Notes: generated from the letters alone by a model not told the origin. Numbered from the stretch's first letter, positions 6,105-13,786 are shown. The stretch: DNA of 22,758 bases from Methanosarcinales archaeon (GCA_030665925.1 DAOUYX010000002.1:1-22758), one strand, 5' to 3'. Program-made: numbers and translations.

Positions 6105-7040
6105 ATGGAACATGAAAAATGTCTAAGTTGTGAGCATATCCCATGTGCGGACTTTCATTGTAAGAAAGATGAATTGGAGGGAGGAGAGTTATATGTGCTG
6201 AATGAATGTATTAAGCAAAAGAAGGTTGTGCCTTGCCAGCCAATAACGCCGCTATATTCCTGTTGTATGTTGTGGCAAACCGCATATAAAACATTAATCG
6301 CGGAGAATAAAATTGAAGAGGGGGAGTCAATAGATGAACCCTTGCACGAACTTATATGGCAATGTATCTATGATCTTAAGGCAAGTGCGTTCTTAGCCCT
6401 TAGTGCTCATTATAGAAGCGCAAATCAATTATTACGTCCAGTGGTAGAAAATATCTTAGTGGGCTTGTACTTTAAAGAAAAATTACAAAGAGCTTCTTCA
6501 AAAGATGAAGAAGATCAAGTATGGACTAATTTTTATAACTGGGCAGAAGATAAGCATAGGATTTCAGAAGATGAATGGAAAAGAGTAACAGGCAAAGTGG
6601 AACAAGAGAGGAAAAGGCGATTAGGTTTCGGATTTATTATAGGATTTTTCAATAAAGAAGGTGTCTTAACTAGAAAGGGAATAGAAAGGTTTGAAGTCCT
6701 ACAAAGAAAACTAAACAAATATCTTCATCCATACTTTCAACAAATGGACATTGGTGGAAAAAAATGCTCTACGTGTCCAGCCACAACTCGTTATGATGAA
6801 AATCGTTATTATGAATGGCTTGATAATTTTCAAAACATCTTGGATTTCATTATAGAGGTAATACTTTGTGATTATCCTACTATTGCAGAAAAAGAAGAAG
6901 CAAAAGAGGCTTTAGGTTATTTAAAAAGTTTGGAGTCTTTAGGAAAAGAGTTAGAGATAGTAATGATAAAATCTAAGTATCTCGAAGATTTTATTGCACG
7001 CCTTCCGGACGTTGATGACTTATTTGGAGTTAGGCAGTAG
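6105..7040 (+). CDS. cysteine-rich protein with HEPN-like R-x6-H motif, unknown function
   Basis: 311 aa from ATG 6105, chosen because AGAGGTGGAG lies 5 nt upstream, the same signal as the preceding gene; a frame start at 6078 would overlap that gene's stop. The N-terminus has C6, C9, C14, C19 (CxxC-x4-C-x4-C), with further Cys at 33, 44, 53 and 54 and a CSTC at 221-224, a likely metal site. Residues 85-125 are helical (DLKASAFLALSAHYRSANQLLRPVVENILVGLYF read in two pieces), a pattern common to HEPN-like helical bundles. RKLNKYLH at 201-208 matches R-x4-6-H, the catalytic signature of HEPN RNases, and is placed near the end of a helical domain as in that superfamily. The C-terminus is helical. 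HEPN assignment is inference from pattern; a non-catalytic helical family is the alternative. Confidence 0.6.
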   Translation: MEHEKCLSCEHIPCADFHCKKDELEGGELYVLNECIKQKKVVPCQPITPLYSCCMLWQTAYKTLIAENKIEEGESIDEPLHELIWQCIYDLKASAFLALSAHYRSANQLLRPVVENILVGLYFKEKLQRASSKDEEDQVWTNFYNWAEDKHRISEDEWKRVTGKVEQERKRRLGFGFIIGFFNKEGVLTRKGIERFEVLQRKLNKYLHPYFQQMDIGGKKCSTCPATTRYDENRYYEWLDNFQNILDFIIEVILCDYPTIAEKEEAKEALGYLKSLESLGKELEIVMIKSKYLEDFIARLPDVDDLFGVRQ

Positions 7041-7061
7041 CGTGGTTGTGGCTGATTCTAC

Positions 7062-7415
7062 CTATTCCCTCATTCCCCTTCCCGTGAACTGCAAAAACAC
7101 ATCCTCCAGGCTAGGTTTCCTCAAATTCACCGATTTTATCTCTATTCCCGCTTGCTTCGCAACTTCCATGATCGCGGGAATTCGCACGTCCACTCGTTCC
7201 ATCTTCAACGTGACCAAACCGTTGTGCTCCCGGAACTCAGTAACAAACTCAAGCTTTTTAAACACCTCGAGATCATAACGCCCACTATTGAGTTCTAAAC
7301 TAACTATATCCAAACCTATCAAATCCTTCAGATTCCGCGGCGTGTCCAGAGCGATGATCTTCCCGCTATCCATAATCCCCACACATCGTCTACTGAGACA
7401 CGCCACTTCAACCGT
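7062..7415 (-). pseudogene. C-terminal fragment of a DrrA-like ABC transporter ATPase
   Basis: Homology starts at EVACLSRRCVGIMDSGKIIALDTP, equivalent to the stretch after the Walker B/H-loop region of drug-type ABC ATPases, and runs through the C-terminal extension to NLRKPSLEDVFLQFTGR, the hallmark end of the DrrA/CcmA class. Walker A, signature, Walker B and H-loop are all missing; an in-frame TGA lies at 7416-7418. The following 125 nt (to 7542) contain T- and GA-rich sequence with no recognisable gene. Its natural partner is the permease at 4452-5230. Confidence 0.85.
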
Positions 7416-7542
7416 TCACTGAGAATGTTCGTAAAATTGGATTTTGGAAATTTGGATTTGATTGAGATTTTGTAGTATTTAACCTTGCACAAAGATGTTC
7501 GTCGGAGATACAACATACTTTTCCCAACTCCAAATTCGGACC

Positions 7543-7756
7543 CTACAGCAATTCTATCTTACCTACGGATGCGTCCTTCATCATCGCCTGATCACTAGCA
7601 TCTGCGAATATACCGTTGTTGTTCAGATCACCTTAACCACAGCTTGAGGTCTATCATTGAGGTCTCACCAGCGTTGACGGTTACAGACGTTGAATTAGAC
7701 CAGAATCTGATCTTCGATGCAGTCAGGGTATAATCGCCGGGTGCCTGATCGGTAAT
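7543..7756 (-). pseudogene. degenerate C-terminus of an exported protein with dockerin-like repeat
   Basis: One minus-strand frame reads APGDYTLTASKIRFWSNSTSV and continues VTVNAGETSMIDLKLWL, a carboxypeptidase-regulatory/PEGA-like beta domain. After a frameshift near 7635 the next frame gives GDLNNNGIFADASDQAMMK and ends VGKIELL-stop. The DLNNNG...AD..D..MMK block is a type I dockerin calcium-loop half, common at the C-termini of surface proteins in methanogen/ANME archaea. No start or signal peptide remains. A cohesin partner is not in the window. Confidence 0.7.
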
Positions 7757-7858
7757 TAAGTAGTATAAGCAATTTATACGGCGATAAGAGCACGAGCGTA
7801 AAAGGTATTGCTGGTGAGAAAGGAGAACTATCTCCACCAAAGGAGATAAGGGACAGTA

Positions 7859-8224
7859 TTATTCTTTCCTTTCAAACAATGTAATCCCCTTCTTAACCGC
7901 ATCTTGGGCAATTGGATTATTTAGCTCTTTTTCCGTATAAGGGAAAATCTCAACTGGGAAATCCAATAAGAACTTCTTAGACCACTTCGCAATCCTATCC
8001 ATAAAAGGTTTATCGTCTCTTTTGAGTATGATTAAAATATCCGCGTCGCTTCCAGGCACAGCTCTCTTTTCCGCTAAAGAGCCAAATAAAATGATTTTTA
8101 TTATATTCCTGTCATCGTTACCTATTCGCCTTGCAACTTCATAAATTTCTGCTATCAGTTTTTCCTGCTCAAGCCAGAATGTCTTTACAGAATTCAGTGA
8201 TTCTTCTACCACAAACGATTGCAT
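7859..8224 (-). CDS. MNT-type minimal nucleotidyltransferase (antitoxin of HEPN/MNT pair)
   Basis: 121 aa. FGSLAEKRAVPGSDADI at residues 47-63 contains the GS-x10-D-x-D active site (G48, S49, D60, D62) of the polymerase-beta-like minimal nucleotidyltransferases. These modify the partner HEPN toxin, in studied cases by adding AMP to a tyrosine. I choose ATG 8224, which has AAGGAGGG 9 nt upstream; ATG 8233 abuts that site and 8299 has none. It overlaps the upstream HEPN gene by about 56 nt. The third acidic residue probably lies in FPVEIF (about residue 85). Confidence 0.85.
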   Translation of the reverse strand: MQSFVVEESLNSVKTFWLEQEKLIAEIYEVARRIGNDDRNIIKIILFGSLAEKRAVPGSDADILIILKRDDKPFMDRIAKWSKKFLLDFPVEIFPYTEKELNNPIAQDAVKKGITLFERKE

Positions 8225-8558
8225 CTTCTGCATCCCTCCTTGTGAAATATTCGTAGGGACTTCCTGATTCAAAACCATTTGGATATCGAGTGGGAACATA
8301 ATATTTATCCAAATTCCTGGCGCAATTTATAAGTTCCTCATCCACCGCCATTTTCTTTGAAAGAATTCTCATAAGGTCGAATATAGAATGCCCCCATGCG
8401 GTTGCGTTTAGTTTCTGGAATACCCCCTTTACCGCTTTCTCAGCCGCTTGCTGAGCTACAAAACAAGACCATTCGAATGATTCATCTTTCATCAGCTCTT
8501 CCGCTACGTTTAAGTCCCTTTCTGCTTGATTCATCCAATCTTTGCTCCTCTCGGGCAT
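8169..8558 (-). CDS. HEPN-domain protein (toxin partner of MNT)
   Basis: 129 aa, the normal size of a stand-alone HEPN domain. Visible hallmarks: RSKDWMNQAERDLNVAEEL at the N-terminus, WSCFVAQQAAEKAVKGVF in helix 2, GHSIFDLM, and NLDKYYVPTRYPNG near residue 82-95. The classical R-x4-6-H RNase motif is not evident; this subfamily instead has GHS and YxPTRYP, so RNase activity cannot be asserted. GAGGGA lies 5 nt before ATG 8558. The gene precedes and overlaps the MNT gene, the standard order of these pairs. It sits about 110 nt from the end of the transposase gene. Confidence 0.9.
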   Translation of the reverse strand: MPERSKDWMNQAERDLNVAEELMKDESFEWSCFVAQQAAEKAVKGVFQKLNATAWGHSIFDLMRILSKKMAVDEELINCARNLDKYYVPTRYPNGFESGSPYEYFTRRDAEDAIVCGRRITEFCKDILA

Positions 8559-8639
8559 CTTTTTCCCTCTTTTACCGTGATTTATATTTGTTCTTTAGTC
8601 AGTATTAGTTCACTGATGATATAATAAAGTTCACCCCTA

Positions 8640-8656
8640 AAGGTTTTTTTAACCTT
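8640..8656 (-). terminator. hairpin after the transposase gene
   Basis: AAGGTT (8640-8645) and AACCTT (8651-8656) form a perfect 6-bp inverted repeat around five Ts, 10 nt beyond the transposase stop on the minus strand. It may be a terminator or part of the element end. No clear matching terminal inverted repeat was found on the other side. Confidence 0.3.
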
Positions 8657-8665
8657 AACTCCGCA

Positions 8666-10101
8666 TCACTTAGGGAATATGTTCAACCCAAGTCTCTCCT
8701 CCAGATCCCTCACCTTCTTTGGAACCTCGGTGATCATGTTACGATCCCCCAGATCGACATGATAGACCTTGCCATAGTTGAACAACAGATCAATCGGAGT
8801 GAGCTTACGATTGAGTTCCGCCTTCTTCAAGAGCTGCTCCAGTTTACAGTGGATATAGAGTGAAAGGAACGATATAAATACGTGTCCGGAGACGCTCTCG
8901 TCGTCATGTAAGTAGATTTTATCAGCATTAAGCACCGTTTTGTATGTATCAAACATCTTCTCAACCGTTTCGCGTTTCTTATGGAGTTCATATATTTCAT
9001 GTCCCTCAACATCCATATCCGAGAGAATGAGGATCTTTCCGGCATTCTTCATCCGCGCCGTTAGCTCTTTCTTATCGATCCGTTTTTCATCCAGTTTCTT
9101 GTTCAGCGTCTTGCGCTCTTCCAGCATGAGATCCTGATCCTCGAATAAATACAGGAAGAAGTTGCCACACTCTCGTTTCCCGCACCGAATCAAGCGGTCG
9201 TGATAATAGAAGTCTCCGTTGAGATGGATGCGCGTATTGTAGAAACGGCTATTTCGCTTTGTTGGAAGTATGTATGAGATATTCTTATCATCCAGGAACT
9301 CCACAACGTCGTCAGAGAAGAAACCCAGATCGAGGACGAGGATCTTTCCATCGAGATCAAGATCGAGTTCATTGATCGACTGATACAACGTTTTTATGTC
9401 CTTCACACTACCGGGCAGAGATCGTATCATTGTTGGCAATCCTGAGTCGGCACTGCATAGCAGTGCGAGATTGATCTGGGGCATATGTATCTTATCCTTG
9501 TTGTAGCCCTTCTCAGCCTGATTGATGCTCATAGAACGTGAGAACATGGAACTCAGGTCATAAACAAGCTGTTTGCTCAGATCCGCAAGTTCATTGAAGA
9601 TAACATTCTGGCCAGCCCTGTTTACACCCACTTCACGCATAACTCTGGTGAGATTCTTCGGGTTCAGATGTGGACGCATGGGACGCATGTTTTCTGCATT
9701 GTAGAGTTTTTCCCACGCATCTTTTATCCGTTTTAAAGGCACATTGCCAGTGACGCGCACCATAGCAATAGCGCAGATCTCAGCCCAACAGTCAGGAAAA
9801 CCTTCTTTCAACAGAGGTTTGAGTTCCCTCATTGTTTCATGCAGCAGCATCGAGTTGCCATATTCTGTGATGTTTCTGATATCGGAGGGATGAATTCTAT
9901 GTCTTCCACCGGATTTGATAAGCCCTTTATCCGGATCAAGCATTCCAAGATATTTGAGGTTTTTCTTGGCTTTTTGAGTGCCTTATCCCAGTAAGTGGTC
10001 GAATGATAGACATAGTGGCTTTTTCCCTGCATCTTTACCTCAAGGCATTTTGCACCCTGATCCCTCTGTTCTTTCAGCCACTCTTTGACCCATTGTTCCA
10101 T
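8666..10101 (-). pseudogene. IS1634/IS4-type DDE transposase, split by a 1-nt frameshift
   Basis: Two minus-strand frames together give about 477 aa. The N-terminal part (from 10101) has YVYHSTTYWDKALKKPRKTS, the typical IS1634 opening; restoring one A at about 9951-9956 continues it as KYLGMLDPDKGLI in the second frame. The catalytic core shows LVLDLGFFS (second Asp region), KKRETVEKMFDTYK (Glu motif Y-REK-like) and GHVFISFLSLYI near the C-terminus. There are no further stops, so the lesion is recent, an assembly error, or (less likely) a functional frameshift. A leaderless promoter precedes the gene. Terminal inverted repeats could not be fixed by eye, so element ends are not given. Confidence 0.85.
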
Positions 10102-10133
10102 ATTCCGTATATGGGGAATATGCTAATATAAAG
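10099..10133 (-). promoter_or_regulatory. TATA box and start-codon hairpin of the transposase
   Basis: On the minus strand TTTATATTAG (10132-10123) is centred about 27 nt before ATG 10101, so the transcript should begin at or very near the start codon. CATATTCC (10122-10115 as read on minus) and GGAATATG (10106-10099) form an 8-bp inverted repeat that includes the start codon. It could be a repressor site over the transcription start, or mask the start codon in longer read-through transcripts. Confidence 0.5.
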
Positions 10134-10281
10134 GTGTCGAGTTTCATTTATGTTTGATTGGTAAAAGATGGGATATTTATGGAATATCAGATTATCTTAA
10201 TGACCCAAAAGAGTTGTCTTGCAGAATACGTTGGAACTGAGCTATCACTGAAGAGAGGAAAAAACCAGCCTACGAGCAGAT

Positions 10282-10500
10282 GTGTTTGGAGTGTCAAAAT
10301 CAAATCAAGGTGAAAAGATTATTTATTTATGCCAAGGTAAAAAGGAACTGAAACGCCGGAGTTTCGGCAAGGTAGATTTAGAAGACCAGATAAGCAAATG
10401 CAAAACGCTGGAAGCATGCCGTAAGAATCTGGCGGAGGTTGTTGATGGCTGGATTATAGTAAGACTGAGAATGGGTTTACCTCTTCTCACCAATATGTAA
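10282..10500 (+). CDS. 72-aa hypothetical frame, possibly a gene fragment
   Basis: Starts at GTG 10282 (no ATG and no ribosome site) and ends at TAA 10498-10500. The product is basic with GEKIIYLCQGKKELKRRSFG followed by a helical part (DQISKCKTLEACRKNLAEVV). No family is recognised. It lies just outside the transposase and may be the interrupted tail of a gene into which the element inserted. The preceding 140 nt hold no other gene. Confidence 0.25.
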   Translation: MFGVSKSNQGEKIIYLCQGKKELKRRSFGKVDLEDQISKCKTLEACRKNLAEVVDGWIIVRLRMGLPLLTNM

Positions 10501-10562
10501 GTACAAATAGAGGAAAAAACAACTAAATTCATCGAGAACTAAAAAAGCTCATGCCATAACTT

Positions 10563-10709
10563 CTATTCTATCTTTTCTTTTAACAAAGCATCCAGCGCAT
10601 CTGCCATACTTACGATCTTTACACGCTCTGCCTCCAGTTCACGCTTCTTTTCTAACACTTTGTCGTACGCCCATGCCGATGCTGCTATTGCTACTTTCGC
10701 TTCTCTCAT
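10563..10709 (-). CDS. 48-aa helical protein with palindromic promoter
   Basis: Minus-strand frame of 48 aa starting MREAKVAIAASAWAYDKVLE and ending LDALLKEKIE. It is almost entirely alpha-helical and charged. A 16-bp perfect palindrome containing a TATA box is centred about 26 nt before ATG 10709, fitting a leaderless, autoregulated transcript. Size and helix pattern are like small antitoxins or their dimerisation tails, but no family is recognised. Confidence 0.5.
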   Translation of the reverse strand: MREAKVAIAASAWAYDKVLEKKRELEAERVKIVSMADALDALLKEKIE

Positions 10710-10727
10710 CTTTTCTTATATTATATT

Positions 10728-10743
10728 GTTATAATATTATAAC
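10728..10743 (-). promoter_or_regulatory. 16-bp perfect palindrome overlapping a TATA box
   Basis: GTTATAATATTATAAC is its own reverse complement and contains TATAATATTATA. Its centre is about 26 nt upstream of ATG 10709, the normal archaeal TATA distance. A dimeric repressor bound here would block TBP; it could also simply be an AT-rich TATA region. Confidence 0.5.
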
Positions 10744-10868
10744 CTTACAATATTAAGATATTAATAAAACCTTTTCGATTTTACTCGATAGATATTTCCT
10801 TCCGTAAGCAGAGAAGATGCGGGAGGAGTTGGTTGGACGAGACGGATCGAATCGCTTGCTTAGCTTGC

Positions 10869-11591
10869 TTATATCGTAGCGTTTAATGGGTTTATCAACT
10901 TCAAAAGCACCTTCTCTAAATTCTCCCTGCTCTTCGATGCCGCTTCTACTATTTTATTGTAATCCAGCGTTTCCTCGGCAACGATACCATGCGCGTAATT
11001 ATCCACAGTGCTTATATTCGCGTATCGAAGCCCTAACTCAGTCGCAAGTGTCGCTTCAGAAGCCATGTTCATCCCCACCACGTCCGCATAATCATTGATA
11101 ACTTTTATCTCCGCTTTCGTCTCGAGTCGCGGTCCAAAAGTCTGAAAATAAACGCCTTTGTCAATTATTTTAACGCGTAACACGCGTGCAGCTTCTATTA
11201 TTCGTTTTCTTAACGATTCATCCAAGCCCGGTGTAACATGCACGAGTCTGTCGTCATAATAGGTCGGGATGCTGCACAGACTGATGTAGTCATGAGGAAC
11301 AACCAATGAGTGCGGTGTTATGGTACGCTTCAAACTGCCGGCGGAAGTAACGCCTACGATTTCTTCTACGCCCAAATCCTTAAACGCCCGCATGTTCGCT
11401 TTATAATTGATCCGATGCGGCGGGATATTCCTATCCTTGCCATGTCGTGGTATGAATACAATCTTCTGTGAATGTACCGTAGTAATGAGAAGATAAACCG
11501 TGCCATACGGTGTATCAACTTCTATTTCTTTCGCATCTCCGAGAAGCTTAGTATCAAATAAACTTGTCCCACCGATTATGCCAAGTGCCAT
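10869..11591 (-). CDS. S-methyl-5'-thioinosine/thioadenosine phosphorylase (PNP family)
   Basis: 240 aa, normal for trimeric PNP/MTAP enzymes, which cleave a purine nucleoside with phosphate. Visible motifs: GIIGGTSLFD (residues 4-13, phosphate loop), IPRHGKDR (47-54), PHRINYKANMRA (57-68), TSAGSL (84-89), GPRLET and GMNMASEATLATELGL for the ribose/substrate site. The base-binding segment reads STVDNYAHG: an Asn in this place, where adenine-specific MTAPs have an ATDYD pattern, suggests a 6-oxopurine base, as in archaeal methylthioinosine phosphorylases. It would act in 5'-methylthioadenosine salvage after deamination. Specificity is inference. The gene is on the same strand as dph2, about 100 nt downstream of it. 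Confidence 0.85.
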   Translation of the reverse strand: MALGIIGGTSLFDTKLLGDAKEIEVDTPYGTVYLLITTVHSQKIVFIPRHGKDRNIPPHRINYKANMRAFKDLGVEEIVGVTSAGSLKRTITPHSLVVPHDYISLCSIPTYYDDRLVHVTPGLDESLRKRIIEAARVLRVKIIDKGVYFQTFGPRLETKAEIKVINDYADVVGMNMASEATLATELGLRYANISTVDNYAHGIVAEETLDYNKIVEAASKSRENLEKVLLKLINPLNATI

Positions 11592-11697
11592 GTTACCTTA
11601 CCTAATCAATAAAAAAATTCTTCCGTGTAATAAACTTATCGCTGATCGACTGTCGGGATTGAACACAATCTGGCGGGCTACGATTGAGCACAGTCAT

Positions 11698-12714
11698 CTA
11701 CTGCCATAACTTCTCCCAACTCCGTTCACCAAGAACAACCTCAAACTCGTTAATAGAAAGAACAGGCTTCTTGAAATGGATAAAATCCTCTGCCAACCGG
11801 GGACACGCGGTATTAACAAACGCATCAACCTTATAACCAAGCAATCTCTCTTCGGTTATCTCCTCCAGCGCAATCAAATAGGCCTCTAACCCCTTTGCAA
11901 TTGCTTTTTGCTGCAACGTAATCGCTTCATTGAGCTTACACTGTCCACTTTTCATACCGATGAGTATCCCAACGGATTTCGCATCCAGTGCGCGCCCTAT
12001 CGCGACGTATCGCTTCTTCCTCAGTTCATCCGGCTCGAATATGCTTGTGCGCATGGTAAACGGGTCCGCGGCAATTACCCTCTTTCCCGTGTACAGCGCG
12101 ATACCCGCGGGATGAAAGCTGCCGCTACCTACAAACAGAATCTCATCGCAGGGAACCTTCGCGGAAGAGAAATCACAGCCCAAGACCTGACCATCGTATT
12201 TTACGGCGTGTGCGCCTTTACCTATCACCGCTTCCTTTCCCGCATGCGCAATCACCGTTTTTGCTTCGTCCAATGCATGAACGTGCTGCACCGTCGCTAC
12301 TAATCCGACAAAATTTCCCTTTATTTCTACAACAGCTCGCTCCACCGCGGGCTTAATGTCAACGGTGCTTCTAAGTTCTACGAAAAGAACCTTTTTCGGT
12401 ATTTTTTCTTTTAGCACAGGTTTTCCGTTTCTTGTTTTTCCGAAAACGCTTTTTCTAAAAGGGTTTATTGTATGCCCAAAATGGAAAAGAATATCCACTA
12501 TTGTCTCCAGTCTCTCATCAATGTCACATGCGCCATAGCATGAATTCCCGGATACTATAACATCCGCTCCGGTCTCTTTTGAAATCTCAGCGGCGATAGC
12601 AAGTGCCACTGTTTTAAGACCTTCCGGGAGCTGCAACCCAACTCTTCTCGCCCCTCTTTCTTTTATCAAGGCTTTTATCCGATCCAATTCGAACTCGTAT
12701 GAATTTCCCGCCAT
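11698..12714 (-). CDS. dph2: diphthamide biosynthesis enzyme Dph2
   Basis: 338 aa, the size of archaeal homodimeric Dph2. It transfers the 3-amino-3-carboxypropyl group of SAM to the target histidine of elongation factor 2, first step of diphthamide synthesis, by non-canonical radical chemistry. The three domain-specific cysteines that hold its 4Fe-4S cluster are all present: C59 in SGNSCYGACD, C180 in VLGCDF and C304 in NTACPRL. The N-terminal RRVGLQLPEGLK motif and FHPAGIAL are also typical. ATG 12714 begins the conserved N-terminus. A 7+7 palindrome lies immediately upstream, and a thioredoxin-fold gene diverges from the same intergenic space. Confidence 0.95.
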   Translation of the reverse strand: MAGNSYEFELDRIKALIKERGARRVGLQLPEGLKTVALAIAAEISKETGADVIVSGNSCYGACDIDERLETIVDILFHFGHTINPFRKSVFGKTRNGKPVLKEKIPKKVLFVELRSTVDIKPAVERAVVEIKGNFVGLVATVQHVHALDEAKTVIAHAGKEAVIGKGAHAVKYDGQVLGCDFSSAKVPCDEILFVGSGSFHPAGIALYTGKRVIAADPFTMRTSIFEPDELRKKRYVAIGRALDAKSVGILIGMKSGQCKLNEAITLQQKAIAKGLEAYLIALEEITEERLLGYKVDAFVNTACPRLAEDFIHFKKPVLSINEFEVVLGERSWEKLWQ

Positions 12715-12715
12715 A

Positions 12716-12731
12716 GTAAGTATTTACTTAC
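12716..12731 (-). promoter_or_regulatory. GTAAGTA-TT-TACTTAC inverted repeat at the dph2 start
   Basis: Perfect 7-bp inverted repeat with a 2-nt centre, 1 nt upstream of the dph2 ATG. With a TATA-like element about 31 nt before the ATG, the repeat would cover the transcription start, a usual place for an archaeal repressor site. No regulator is identifiable. Confidence 0.4.
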
Positions 12732-12755
12732 GATCTCAAGGTAAAAATTACGTGG

Positions 12756-12768
12756 GGTTTTTATACTT
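12756..12768 (+). promoter_or_regulatory. TATA box of the thioredoxin-fold gene
   Basis: GTTTTTATACTTA has its centre about 27 nt upstream of position 12790, predicting a leader of under 10 nt before ATG 12798, consistent with the absence of a ribosome site. Confidence 0.5.
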
Positions 12769-12797
12769 ATAGATTGTGAACTATTAGCTGGTGCAAT

Positions 12798-13643
12798 ATG
12801 TCAGACAAAGATGCCCGAAAATCAGGGGAAGAAGGAATGAAGTCCTTCTCTATCGGCTTTTTAGCTATCGGATTGATAATAGGCGTAATAATGGGAATTG
12901 CAGTCGGGGGTTTTGTTATTCCTCAAAATCAAACACACGGCTCTATGTCTGCAAACGTATTAACACCAGAAGAAGCTGGTGAAAAGGCGGTTGAGTTTAT
13001 CTCAACTTATGCCGTTCCGCCCGGTGTTAATGTCACGTTAGTAAACGTAACAGAGGTCGGGAACGCGAACCTGTATAAAGCAGCGATTAATCTATCTATG
13101 CTTGGAACCTCAGAAACGAGGGAATTGTACATCACAAAAGATGGAGAATTGTTATTTCCCGGGGCAATTAACATAGAAGAATTTGAAGAGATGGCGGAAG
13201 TGCAGAAAGAACAGGAAGAAAAACAGGCGCAAAAACCGAAACAAGAAACAACAATTGGCAACTTCGTAGTAAGCGGTGATGCACTATGCACAGAAAATGG
13301 AAAGCCGATCATCTATTTCTTTGGCAATGATAGATGCGGAGCGTGTAAATGGGAACACCCAATAATAGAAAACGTGACGTCAAAGTTCGATGGATACATC
13401 TCGTTCCATGATAATATGAACGACTTAGGCTCAGATAGAGTAGTATTTAATAAATATAGTCCTGGTAGTATACCAACATTAGTAATGGGCTGCAACTATT
13501 ATCGAGTTGGTGCTGGTGTAGCGATTGGCGAAGACCAAGAAGCAAAGGTACTGACCGCCCTTATTTGCAAGTTGACAGGCAACAAACCCGAAGAGGTTTG
13601 CAATGATCCTGAAATTGAAGCGTTGATAAATCAAATCGAGTAG
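12798..13643 (+). CDS. membrane-anchored extracytoplasmic thioredoxin-fold protein
   Basis: 281 aa. A single hydrophobic helix at about 17-41 anchors the protein; the remainder, with several N-x-S/T sequons, is probably outside the cell. Residues 53-135 form a small alpha/beta region (TPEEAGEKAVEFI, then strands to LYITKDGELLFPG); 136-150 is a charged linker. The C-terminal thioredoxin-like domain has IIYFFGNDRCGACKWEHP with the redox pair C180-C183 and the cis-proline loop SIPTL at P226. Additional Cys at 164, 232, 256 and 268 may form structural disulfides. Likely a DsbA/thioredoxin-like oxidoreductase for surface proteins; direction of the reaction cannot be told. It is divergent from dph2 and has its own TATA box. 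Confidence 0.8.
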   Translation: MSDKDARKSGEEGMKSFSIGFLAIGLIIGVIMGIAVGGFVIPQNQTHGSMSANVLTPEEAGEKAVEFISTYAVPPGVNVTLVNVTEVGNANLYKAAINLSMLGTSETRELYITKDGELLFPGAINIEEFEEMAEVQKEQEEKQAQKPKQETTIGNFVVSGDALCTENGKPIIYFFGNDRCGACKWEHPIIENVTSKFDGYISFHDNMNDLGSDRVVFNKYSPGSIPTLVMGCNYYRVGAGVAIGEDQEAKVLTALICKLTGNKPEEVCNDPEIEALINQIE

Positions 13644-13786
13644 TCAAAGAGCTGAGAAAAGATCAGCTAAAGAGTTAAGTGGATTGGGTTCTTATACCTG
13701 CTTACTTATGTGAGTGGCATGGGAAGTTATACACTCTTAACGCGGATTAATTTCGCTTATACAACTATGTTGTTAACATAATAACT

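Noticed and set aside
8590..10180. Terminal inverted repeats and target duplication of the IS1634-type element
   Set aside because: Only weak, gapped similarity between the left flank (about 8630-8645) and right flank (about 10125-10145); not enough to fix the ends.
10801..10865. 20-codon frame starting with ATG near 10818
   Set aside because: Very short, no ribosome site or conserved pattern, and it lies in the 3' flank of the phosphorylase gene.
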